Source: Alphaproteobacteria bacterium
Lineage (GTDB): Bacteria > Pseudomonadota > Alphaproteobacteria > Micavibrionales > Micavibrionaceae
NCBI GenBank assembly: GCA_018399685.1
Contig: JAGYOK010000001.1
Coordinates: forward strand, 1-64,000
Reading direction: 5' to 3'
Length of the DNA stretch: 64,000 nt
In this document: one piece after another, positions 30,351-39,573 of the stretch
Layout of the letters: each line of letters starts with the position of its first letter
Position numbering within the stretch: the stretch's first letter is position 1
Program-made: the position numbers and the translations under genes
Notes under the pieces: model-generated
The model's database searches: none
Told to the model about the DNA's origin: nothing
The model's input: the letters and a program-made list of their open reading frames with translations, nothing else

Positions 30351-31049
30351 TCAAAACGGACATTCCGACTCAAACCAGGTTTTCTCGCCGTTTTTGGGAT
30401 GATGAATCATAAGCTTGTGCGCATGTAATAATAAACGCTGCGAGCAATTATAAGCCTGATCGTGCGCATAGAATTCATCACCTAAAATCGGATGATCTAT
30501 TTCCATCATATGGACACGTAATTGATGAGATCGGCCCGTGTGAGGATAAAGCGCTACGCGCGTAACCGGATATTTTACACCATCTTTACTCAAATACCCG
30601 CGCTTCATAACTTCCCACTTTGTTAGCGCATTACGACCTTGCTCATGGTCAACCATTTGCAAGGGGCGGTTTGGCCAGTCACAGCGCAAGGGAAGATCAA
30701 TCTGGCCTTCGTCATTATCTATGTGTCCCCATACTTTGGCGATATATATTTTCCGGGTTTTACGGCGCTCGAATTGTAGCCCGATATTACGGTGACTTTG
30801 AGCATTCATAGCCATTATGATAACGCCTGATGTCGGTTCATCAAGGCGATGGATAATACGTGCCTGCGGGTGAACGGCCTGCACTCTTTTTTCAAGTGAG
30901 TCGTTATGTTCAGGTTTGCGTCCGGGCACTGTCAAAAGCCCTTCCGGTTTATTCAGCACAATTATATCATCGTCTTTAAAGATAATGTTTAATGGCTCTT
31001 TCGGAGGGTTATATATAAAATTAACCGGTGGTTTGCGTGTAAAGGTCAC
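30351..31049 (-). CDS. RluA-family pseudouridine synthase
   Basis: IIHRLDEPTSGVIIMA, LNKPEGLLTVPGR. Confidence 0.93.
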   Translation of the reverse strand: MTFTRKPPVNFIYNPPKEPLNIIFKDDDIIVLNKPEGLLTVPGRKPEHNDSLEKRVQAVHPQARIIHRLDEPTSGVIIMAMNAQSHRNIGLQFERRKTRKIYIAKVWGHIDNDEGQIDLPLRCDWPNRPLQMVDHEQGRNALTKWEVMKRGYLSKDGVKYPVTRVALYPHTGRSHQLRVHMMEIDHPILGDEFYAHDQAYNCSQRLLLHAHKLMIHHPKNGEKTWFESECPF

Positions 31050-31184
31050 TGTTATAGGGCTTTATTCTTGATTCAAAATCTTTACTTTATGCCGTTGATA
31101 TAGCATAAGTATAGGAGATTTCCGCAACAATCCAGATAAGATCGTTGTATTTATATTAAAAAACAGGATGATGCAAAGAAACCC

Positions 31185-31946
31185 ATGACTAGATACATTA
31201 TGCGCTTTCAAGATTTTATTTTTGTTCTTTTCCTGATTTTGGGATTGATTATTATTACAAGCCAAAACACGGCATTCGCACAGTATCGCGGTGCTTACTC
31301 TGGGCAAGAGGGAGCCGGAGAGAAGGGAAAATTAGAAGATCCCATCCCACAGGTTTTCTCATCTCAAGTGACCAGCGTAGATCAAGCAAAAAAACTTGAT
31401 AAGGTTTATGATGGTCTTTTTGCCGCGCTTTGGAATTATGCAATAAGCGACTTTAATTATCAAAGACAGCTTTATGAGCTTTTAGAGGACGAACGTTTTC
31501 AAACTACGCGTTACGCTGCAGAGTTTTCCGGTCTTCTGAAGAGCGCTATGGCAAATCTCAATGATAATTATACAAAAATGCAAAAAGCAGTTGAGGACGC
31601 TCAGCAAGAATTTGAATATACAAAAGAGCGCGTGCGTGAAGCAGATCAAAAAGTGTTGGATGATCTGTGGGAAAGCAAGATAGCTGAATATAATGAACAC
31701 GCTAATCAGTATTTTAGGCTTCAGCATAGATTCCTGAAAACATATAAAAACATGGTTTCTTTTATTCTTAAAGAATCTGGCGGCTATTATTATGATAGTA
31801 AAGAGCGGGTTGTTAAGTTTTATAAACTCGGCTCTTACGATTATTTTGGAAAGACGCTCGATAAATTGCACGTTAACAGCTATGAGCAAATGAAGTTGCT
31901 TAAAACCCATATCCCGGCACACATGGATCCGGATTTGCTTAAATAA
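31185..31946 (+). CDS. Secreted hypothetical protein
   Basis: Signal peptide ending ...TSQNTAFAQ; helical rest. Confidence 0.65.
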   Translation: MTRYIMRFQDFIFVLFLILGLIIITSQNTAFAQYRGAYSGQEGAGEKGKLEDPIPQVFSSQVTSVDQAKKLDKVYDGLFAALWNYAISDFNYQRQLYELLEDERFQTTRYAAEFSGLLKSAMANLNDNYTKMQKAVEDAQQEFEYTKERVREADQKVLDDLWESKIAEYNEHANQYFRLQHRFLKTYKNMVSFILKESGGYYYDSKERVVKFYKLGSYDYFGKTLDKLHVNSYEQMKLLKTHIPAHMDPDLLK

Positions 31947-31994
31947 TTAATAGGTTCTGACCCCAAAGCAAAAACAGCAAGCACAAATATATAA

Positions 31995-32711
31995 ATGGCA
32001 AAAACATCCTCAAATAAACGTGCCCCTCAAAATAAAATAGCGAGCAGCATTTTTGTTGCAGGATTCATACTGTGTCTGGTTTTAGGCGGTGGGGTAATCG
32101 CCTACCAATACCACACGCACAAAGTTGCCCGTATTCAAAAAGAGCAGGATTTGCTCCAGCTCAAGGTCGAAAAAGAAAGGGAAGAGCGCAAAGCAAAAAT
32201 ACAAGGTTTGTTTGATGCTTACCTAAATTCTCTCCAAAGTGAAATAATTGCTAAAGCCAATACTTATAAGGAAACACGCAAGTTACTTAGACAATTCAAC
32301 AGACCGGGCAATTATATAGATAATGGCGCAGCCAAAGAGAACTTGACTTTGTTTAGGGAAAGCCTCGCCCCTTCTTTACGAAATCAGGCCAAAGACATTA
32401 TCGCTGTTTTCGAGAAATATTCACAAAAAATTGAAAAGGATCTGGCTGGTGAAGAAAATGATCTGCAAAAAATGTTTCTGGATCAATGGAAAGCCATGAT
32501 ACAAGAGCAGCTCGTTAATTACGTTGACTTCTTTACCCGTGAAGAAAAAATGATACAGGCCTATGATGAACTTATAGTTTTTTATTATTCACGCTCCAAA
32601 ATATATAAAATAGATGAAGATAATAACAAATTTATTTTCCGCTCCGATGACGATAAAATAAAAGAAACCATGCTGCTAGAGCGCATTAAAGAGCTTCAGG
32701 CACAAAATTAA
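31995..32711 (+). CDS. Membrane-anchored coiled-coil hypothetical protein
   Basis: Single TM (IFVAGFILCLVLGGGVIAYQY) followed by charged helices. Confidence 0.65.
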   Translation: MAKTSSNKRAPQNKIASSIFVAGFILCLVLGGGVIAYQYHTHKVARIQKEQDLLQLKVEKEREERKAKIQGLFDAYLNSLQSEIIAKANTYKETRKLLRQFNRPGNYIDNGAAKENLTLFRESLAPSLRNQAKDIIAVFEKYSQKIEKDLAGEENDLQKMFLDQWKAMIQEQLVNYVDFFTREEKMIQAYDELIVFYYSRSKIYKIDEDNNKFIFRSDDDKIKETMLLERIKELQAQN

Positions 32712-32716
32712 AAACA

Positions 32717-33598
32717 TTAGTAGAGCTCAGGCCTGTTCAGCCAAGCGGTTTTAACCCACCAGTCAGGATTGTCTCCGGCAATAATTTTACCGGCTTTTTG
32801 AGCCTCGTTCATAGTTTCAAAAAATCCGAAACAACTTGCTCCTGAACCGCTCATCCGTGCAAAGAGGCACTCTTTTTGTGTTTCCAGAGCGGCAATAATG
32901 TTTTTGATTTCCGGCAAAAGAGTAGCGGCACTATCAAACAGGTCATTATCGCAGGTGTTTAGAAAGGCAACTATTTCATAAACAGAGGAAAATCCCGGAG
33001 GAGGTACTATGCTGTCTTTGTAAACTTTACCGGAGCTACGCAAAAAGACCTCCGCGGTAGAACAGGATTGCAAAGGGTTAACCAGCAAAACAGGAACTTC
33101 CGGCATCAAGGGCGCGGGGCTGAGCTCTTCCCCAATTCCTTCCGCTAGTTGCGGTTGACAGTGCAGGCAAACAGGTACATCTGCCCCTAAACGGGTTAAT
33201 AACGGCCATAGATACGGTGTATCACGGCTTAACCCCCAATATTCCTGTAAGCCCCAAATCGTTGCCGCTGCATCTGATGATCCTCCGCCCAGACCGGAAG
33301 CAATCGGTAGGTTTTTATGAAGGCGTATGTGAACATCTAAAGGTTTGTCAACAATTTCAGCCAACCCATATGCGGCCTTGACAACAAGGTTTTTATCACT
33401 ATGTGCGCCGTCTTTTTTTAAAGCATCAGCAAACGGCCCTTCAACAGAGAACATAAAATTCTGCGCGGGTTCTATCTCCACGATGTCACCAACATCAGCG
33501 AAGCCGATTAAGTTTTGTAGTGTGTGGTAGCCATTGTTTCTGCGTCCGGTCAGATGCAAAAACAGGTTAATTTTTGCTGGGGCAAAAACAGTTATCAC
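32717..33598 (-). CDS. ispE: 4-diphosphocytidyl-2-C-methyl-D-erythritol kinase
   Basis: APAKINLFLHLTGRRNNGYH, LPIASGLGGGSSDAAA, ARMSGSGASCFGFF. Confidence 0.96.
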   Translation of the reverse strand: MITVFAPAKINLFLHLTGRRNNGYHTLQNLIGFADVGDIVEIEPAQNFMFSVEGPFADALKKDGAHSDKNLVVKAAYGLAEIVDKPLDVHIRLHKNLPIASGLGGGSSDAAATIWGLQEYWGLSRDTPYLWPLLTRLGADVPVCLHCQPQLAEGIGEELSPAPLMPEVPVLLVNPLQSCSTAEVFLRSSGKVYKDSIVPPPGFSSVYEIVAFLNTCDNDLFDSAATLLPEIKNIIAALETQKECLFARMSGSGASCFGFFETMNEAQKAGKIIAGDNPDWWVKTAWLNRPELY

Positions 33599-33640
33599 GG
33601 CGCTTGATCCGATCCTTTGTTTATATTCGAAAGTGGGCGG

Positions 33641-35425
33641 CTAATACGTAGCCATATCATTTGCGAGGGTGCTCTTGTCCATGTCATCAATCAATCCAGA
33701 TTCCAATTTTTTGTTGATCTTTTCAATCTGTTCTTCTTCTTTGGAATGATTTTTCGCGCGCTCCCACTGAAAGCGAGCTTCCAGCCTCCGCCCAACCTTC
33801 CAATAAGCATCACCCAGATGGTCATTAATCGTTGGGTCATAAGGTAATAGTTCCACGGCTTTTTCTAATGTCTTAACGGCGCCTTCATAATCTGCATTAC
33901 GGTACATTACCCAACCTAAAGAATCTGTAATGTAACCATCAGCAGGACGGGCATCTACTGCACGCTGGATCATCTCGGTAGCCTCGTCCAGATTTTTGCC
34001 CTGATCTGCCCAGGAGTAACCCAAATAGTTCAATACATAAGGATGATCCGGTTGATAGGAGAGGGCTTTTTTCAGGTCTGTTTCTGCGGCTTTCCAGTTG
34101 TTGGTTTGCTCATATGCGATACCGCGCACATAGTAAACATGCCAGTATTCATCAGTAACATCGTCATTCATGGCTTTAATGGCTCGGTTGTATAGCTCCA
34201 AAGCTTTGTCATATTTGCTTTGATGGCGGTACAAATCTCCAATCCTGATTAAAGCATCTGGCTTTTGCTCATTTTTTGCCAAGTTTTCCAAAACTTTCAA
34301 AGCGTCTTCATACTGTTCGGTTAAGTCATAGATATCAACGATCTTGTACTGCGCCTGCTTGTAGTTGGGATCGTTTTTAGCGATAGTTTTATATAAGGCG
34401 ATAGCTTTATCATATTGTTTATATTTAGAATTGATCTCTGCCAGCAGGAAGTTGGGCTGTGATAGCGATGGTGAGAGATATTTTGCCAGATGCGCAAAAA
34501 CGCGGGCACTGTCAGTATTTTCCTCATTATACAAAATACGGGCAATATCATAGAATGCTGAAGCCATGCCATCTTCGGCGCTTTGTACCTTTTCAAAAAG
34601 AGGCTCGAACTTTCCGGCTTTGATCTTTTCTATCTTCTCTTTGATTGTGGAATCATCAGGGAAGTTTTTTTGTACCTTATTATATAGCTCAAGAGCCTTT
34701 TCTTTCACGCCAACATGAGCGTAGAGATCAGCAATACGGTCAAGCTCAGATATGTTTACATCTTCTACGTTCAGGGATTTATCAATTATCCCCTCAATTT
34801 CCTTATGATCGCCCAGATAATCTGAAATCAAAATTCCGTGATAAAGCTGCACCGTGTTTTGGCGAAGGTTTCTGATGTTAACTTTCCCTTGCGCAGCGCT
34901 AAGCCACCCTTCAACAAAAGGCCCTATAAAAACGCTCGTAGCGTCAGGAGACATCGTGTCAAAAATCTTTTGCGCTGTTTCATAATCTTTTTTCTTAAAA
35001 GCCTCAACGATAAGAAAAGTGTCTGCAATCGTATTGCGTGGATCGACCATAAGAGCATTCATTTCACGCGCAAGCTCAATCGCGCGTTTTGTTTCACCCG
35101 CCCCCATCGCTATGACCATTGCACGCTGGGTTATTTCCTCTTTTGATATTTCCGAAGAGAGTAAAGGTTTGATAAAAATATTGGCATTACTCCAGTCATG
35201 CTTGATCTGGGCAAAGCGGCTGGCCAGATAATTCCCTGCCATCAATGGCTTGTTTTGAGCGCGGGTAGCGCGGGAATTTTCTTCCTCTTCCTGTGTGACA
35301 TTGGCGGCAATACCGTCTTTTTTCACCATTTTGACAGCGTCTTGCGCGTTAGCTTGCGCAAGTAAGGAGCCGTAAGCAAAGCCAGCCGCGCAAGTTAGTA
35401 CAAAGAGAAAATAGCGTTTTATCAT
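33641..35425 (-). CDS. TPR-repeat secreted protein
   Basis: Signal peptide, multiple TPR units (e.g. HPYVLNYLGYSWADQGKNLDEATEMIQRAV). Confidence 0.9.
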   Translation of the reverse strand: MIKRYFLFVLTCAAGFAYGSLLAQANAQDAVKMVKKDGIAANVTQEEEENSRATRAQNKPLMAGNYLASRFAQIKHDWSNANIFIKPLLSSEISKEEITQRAMVIAMGAGETKRAIELAREMNALMVDPRNTIADTFLIVEAFKKKDYETAQKIFDTMSPDATSVFIGPFVEGWLSAAQGKVNIRNLRQNTVQLYHGILISDYLGDHKEIEGIIDKSLNVEDVNISELDRIADLYAHVGVKEKALELYNKVQKNFPDDSTIKEKIEKIKAGKFEPLFEKVQSAEDGMASAFYDIARILYNEENTDSARVFAHLAKYLSPSLSQPNFLLAEINSKYKQYDKAIALYKTIAKNDPNYKQAQYKIVDIYDLTEQYEDALKVLENLAKNEQKPDALIRIGDLYRHQSKYDKALELYNRAIKAMNDDVTDEYWHVYYVRGIAYEQTNNWKAAETDLKKALSYQPDHPYVLNYLGYSWADQGKNLDEATEMIQRAVDARPADGYITDSLGWVMYRNADYEGAVKTLEKAVELLPYDPTINDHLGDAYWKVGRRLEARFQWERAKNHSKEEEQIEKINKKLESGLIDDMDKSTLANDMATY

Positions 35426-35669
35426 AGGGCTGCGTCCAAAATACTTGTATATGATGAAAGGGAAATTTAGTTGCTGATATTTATCCTTTAAAAACTCTAA
35501 CAGTAATCATAAGGGATATTCGCTGCGTTTCATCAAAAAAATGACAATATACAACGTGGTTGTGGAGCGTTTCAAGCAAAATGGAGTTTCATTGACAATC
35601 TCTGAATTGTTGTTCTAGGTTTATGCACCAGATAATAATAGTTTGGGTATTTAAGGATTAGTCAGCAAA

Positions 35670-36539
35670 GTGGTCAATACACAAATGCGCAGTAAAATGA
35701 TAACAGCTCTCCAATGGTACGCAGATCAGGGGGTAGACGGGTGTGTTGTCGATAATGCCATTAACAAACTGACCTTTAAGCCAGAGGAATCTTTACCGTC
35801 TCCTGTTTATGAGAAACTTCATCAAAACATTATGGAGCAAGCAAGGAATACAGTTGAAGCTCTCCCTGATCGCACTTTTCTGGGGAAAGCTGAAGCATGT
35901 GAAGAGGCTCTCCGTCTAGCAATGCAGGCAGACAGCCTTGAGGCTCTGGCGCAAGCAATTAAAAATTTCGAAGGAATTGCCCTTAAAAAAACGGCTGGCA
36001 ACATGGTGTTTTCAGCGGGTAATCCAAAAGCCCGGATTATGCTAGTGGGGGAAGCTCCCGAAGCAGAGGAAGATCGGCAAGGCTTGCCTTTCGTCGGGGA
36101 AAGCGGTCAGCTCCTCGATAGAATATTGGGCTGTATTGATATAAGCCGTAATGAAAATGATCCACAGAAATCTATCTATATCTCAAATATTCTGAACTGG
36201 CGCCCTCCGGGAAACCGCACACCATCGCCTGCAGAAATTGAGGTGAGCCTGCCTTTTATAGAGAGGCATATCCAGCTTGTTAAACCAAAGGTGCTTATAT
36301 TATGTGGCGGTGTTGCAGCAAAAGCGCTTTTAGGGCAGGATAAAAGCATCTCTAAACTTCGTAATTGCTGGCACGATTACGTTCCTGTAACGCGTGGATT
36401 AGGTGATGACGTAGAACCCATTCCGGCAATAGCAACTTATCACCCTTCTTATCTTCTGCGCACACCAAGACAAAAGAAACTGGTTTGGGCAGATATGCTG
36501 GCTCTACAAAATTTTTGTCAAAAAAATTTAGAGCATTAG
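35670..36539 (+). CDS. Uracil-DNA glycosylase (family 4-like)
   Basis: LVGEAPEAEEDRQGLPFVGESGQLLDRIL, NWRPPGNRTP, YHPSYLLR. Confidence 0.92.
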   Translation: MVNTQMRSKMITALQWYADQGVDGCVVDNAINKLTFKPEESLPSPVYEKLHQNIMEQARNTVEALPDRTFLGKAEACEEALRLAMQADSLEALAQAIKNFEGIALKKTAGNMVFSAGNPKARIMLVGEAPEAEEDRQGLPFVGESGQLLDRILGCIDISRNENDPQKSIYISNILNWRPPGNRTPSPAEIEVSLPFIERHIQLVKPKVLILCGGVAAKALLGQDKSISKLRNCWHDYVPVTRGLGDDVEPIPAIATYHPSYLLRTPRQKKLVWADMLALQNFCQKNLEH

Positions 36540-36650
36540 AGAAAATGCTATTAAATATAGCTTTTAACGCATAAAAAAAGTACAAAAATAACATTTTTCA
36601 TAATAAAAAGCTGGACATTAGCCCCAAATATCTGTATTAAAAGTCTCATA

Positions 36651-38726
36651 ATGAGCAATATGAATTTGGGAAAAGTCGGCTTGCGCCTCGGCGTGAGTCT
36701 TATGTGTATAGGCGCGTTGCTGTTGCCAGTTCAAGCCGCAGTGTTTGTACCTGTACCTTCCATGAAGCCCCTGAAATCTCTGGAGCTTAGGATTCCTGTG
36801 AGCGTTAACCGCATTAAAGATTCCAGATCAATAGGCGGCGTTCCTGTTCCGGGGACTAAGCCAGATGCGAATGGTTCCCAGGCAGACCAGTATATGAAGC
36901 TTACAGATTTTATTGCCAATATTGCTCCGGCACTTGGCAATAGCTCTCGAAGCAGCGAAGATATAATTGACGCATCCGCAGATAGCGCCGCCCCGATCTC
37001 CGGGAAACAATCAAAAATTTACGCGCAAATATTCAATGCACAGCGTTATGGGCGATGGGATCAGGCTGATGCCCAGCTTGACAAGTTGAAAGACAAACGC
37101 TTATTGGGGCGCGTTTTATACCAGCGTTACATGCACCCATCTTACGTAAGCAATTTTGATGAACTGAAAGCGTGGCTGGCGAGCTATGAGGGGCATCCCG
37201 GTGCTTATAATATATATAAACTCGCAAACGCCAAACGTTATGGCCGCCCGGATGAAATCAACAATCCTGGTAAAAATCGTATTTTGGCACAGATTGGCGA
37301 ACCTTATATTTATTATCCCAAGCGCTATGTCTCGAAAATAAAACGCACTAAAGAACAAACGGGGCAAGCACGGGCACTTACGCGCAAAGTATATGGGCTG
37401 GTGCGTCGTGGACAAAGCCAAGAGGCACTCGATCATCTGACCCCTACGGATTTAGCGTCAGATCCTCTGGCTTACATGGATAAGGTTGAAATTGATTATT
37501 TAAGAGCAGAGATCGCCGCAGGTTTCTTGTATAAAGGCCAGATTGACAAAGCTCTTGAAATAGCCGAAGAGGCAAGCGCTCGTTCAGGCCGCTATGTTCC
37601 TTTGGCATCATGGACTGCCGGTCTGGCTTTTTGGGAAAAACAGGAATTTGCAAAGGCCGCTCCATATTTTGAAAAAGTCGGAGCATCATCTTATGCTTCA
37701 GGATGGCGTGCATCAGCCGGACATTACTGGGCTGCACGCTCATATAGCCGCCTTGGCAAACATGAGAAAGTGCGTGAATCATTGGAAAAAGCTTCCAGCC
37801 ATTCCCGCACATTCTACGGCTTGATCGCAACCAAGATGCTGGGTAAGTCATTTGATTTCGACTGGAAAAACCCCCATTTTACGAAGGAGCAAGAAAGATT
37901 GCTCGCTTCAAAAGATGAGGGGCGACGGGCGTTTATGCTTGTTTCAGCTAATCAACATGAATTAGCAGAAGATGAGCTCATGCAGCTTGATTATGATAGT
38001 ACTCCCGGCCTTCGTCGCGCTGCACTAAGCTATGCAATGCATGTAGGGTTGCCCGGTTTGGCTCTTCGTTTGGGAAATATGGTTCCGGCAAGTAAAGGTA
38101 AATATTATGATTCTGCACTATATCCCGATGTTCCTTGGGAGCCTCAAAAAGGGTTTAGTCTGGATCCCGCGCTTATCTATGCCGTTATGCGCCAGGAGTC
38201 ACGTTTTGATCATCAGGCAAAAAGCAACAGCGGAGCGCTCGGCCTGATGCAGGTTATGCCAAGAACTGCGCGATATGTAGCAAAGAAAAACCGCTATGGT
38301 CATATCATAAACCCTCAGGCTATGAATGACCCTGAGATCAATATGATGGTGGGGCAGGATTACCTGACCTATCTTATGAATAGCCAGGCCGTTAATGGTG
38401 ATATGATTTCATTGCTTGTGTCCTATAACGCAGGGCCGGGTAATCTGGTGAAGTGGCGCAAGCGTTTTGAGGCCAACGAGAACGCACACAAATCTGCATT
38501 ATCAAAGAATGAAGATTCAGCATTCTCTGACCCGCTCCTCTTTATAGAGACAATGCCTATTGAAGAAACACGGGATTACGTTGCCAAAGTTATGACGAAT
38601 TACTGGATATACCGCTTGCGTGCCGGAGAGGAACTCATAAGCCTTGCACACCTCGTAAAAGGCCAATCCCCTCGCTACGCATCTTACATTGGCAATGAAC
38701 AGGCCTATAAAGTCGCTAATCGATAG
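36651..38726 (+). CDS. slt: Soluble lytic murein transglycosylase
   Basis: IYAVMRQESRFDHQAKSNSGALGLMQVMPRTA, SYNAGPGN. Confidence 0.93.
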   Translation: MSNMNLGKVGLRLGVSLMCIGALLLPVQAAVFVPVPSMKPLKSLELRIPVSVNRIKDSRSIGGVPVPGTKPDANGSQADQYMKLTDFIANIAPALGNSSRSSEDIIDASADSAAPISGKQSKIYAQIFNAQRYGRWDQADAQLDKLKDKRLLGRVLYQRYMHPSYVSNFDELKAWLASYEGHPGAYNIYKLANAKRYGRPDEINNPGKNRILAQIGEPYIYYPKRYVSKIKRTKEQTGQARALTRKVYGLVRRGQSQEALDHLTPTDLASDPLAYMDKVEIDYLRAEIAAGFLYKGQIDKALEIAEEASARSGRYVPLASWTAGLAFWEKQEFAKAAPYFEKVGASSYASGWRASAGHYWAARSYSRLGKHEKVRESLEKASSHSRTFYGLIATKMLGKSFDFDWKNPHFTKEQERLLASKDEGRRAFMLVSANQHELAEDELMQLDYDSTPGLRRAALSYAMHVGLPGLALRLGNMVPASKGKYYDSALYPDVPWEPQKGFSLDPALIYAVMRQESRFDHQAKSNSGALGLMQVMPRTARYVAKKNRYGHIINPQAMNDPEINMMVGQDYLTYLMNSQAVNGDMISLLVSYNAGPGNLVKWRKRFEANENAHKSALSKNEDSAFSDPLLFIETMPIEETRDYVAKVMTNYWIYRLRAGEELISLAHLVKGQSPRYASYIGNEQAYKVANR

Positions 38727-38735
38727 GGGCTTTCT

Positions 38736-39515
38736 TTAATAAGGTGATTTGCGTATCGCGCGCTCAATCGTTGGCCAAAGCGCGGGATCTCCCACAGCAA
38801 TAACTTTCCCCGGTGAATTCAAAGTTAGCTCCTCACCGCGCCAGTTAGAGATATGTCCTCCAGCGCCCTTTACAATCGGAACAAGTGCAGCAAAGTCATA
38901 AGGCTTTAAATTCTCTTCAAGCACCACATCAATAAAGCCACTGGCCAATAAGCCATAAGCATAGCAATCACCGCCCCAGACAAATTTATGCCCTGTGGTT
39001 TCGAACAGCTCATAAGCTCGGCCATAATCTGCGAGCGTTTCAAACATAGTTGGTGAGGTTGAGGCAAACACTGCATTATCAAAATCATCACACTTACGTG
39101 TCTTAACTGGCCGACCGTTGAGCATTGTCGGGCGACCTTCGGCTCCAACCCATCGTTCTTTTAGAACAGGTTGATCGATAATCCCCAATTTAGGCACGCC
39201 TTCCTCGCACAAAGCAATTAAAGTCCCGAAAGTTGGGCGGCCAACCATAAAGCTCTTTGTGCCGTCAATCGGATCAAGAACCCATGTCAGGCCGTTTTTG
39301 CTTTCTACAGCATCGAACTCTTCGCCCATAATGCCATCATCGGGACGCTTCCTTTGTATCAGGTCGCGCAGGGCTTTTTCTATTTCCTGATCTACCGGAG
39401 TAACTGGAGAATCATCACGTTTGTGGGTCACTTCAAAGGGCTTGCGATAATATTTATGAATTATTTTACCCGCAATATCAGCCATCCTATTGGCAAGCGC
39501 CACAAATTCCTGCAT
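38736..39515 (-). CDS. Inositol monophosphatase family protein, histidinol-phosphatase-like
   Basis: GEEF, WVLDPIDGTKSFMVGRPTFGTLIAL, WGGDCYAYGLLASG. Confidence 0.88.
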   Translation of the reverse strand: MQEFVALANRMADIAGKIIHKYYRKPFEVTHKRDDSPVTPVDQEIEKALRDLIQRKRPDDGIMGEEFDAVESKNGLTWVLDPIDGTKSFMVGRPTFGTLIALCEEGVPKLGIIDQPVLKERWVGAEGRPTMLNGRPVKTRKCDDFDNAVFASTSPTMFETLADYGRAYELFETTGHKFVWGGDCYAYGLLASGFIDVVLEENLKPYDFAALVPIVKGAGGHISNWRGEELTLNSPGKVIAVGDPALWPTIERAIRKSPY

Positions 39516-39573
39516 AAGTATACCTTTCCACGATTTTAAACATTAATAACTTAACAAAGTGTAGAGTGAAGCG

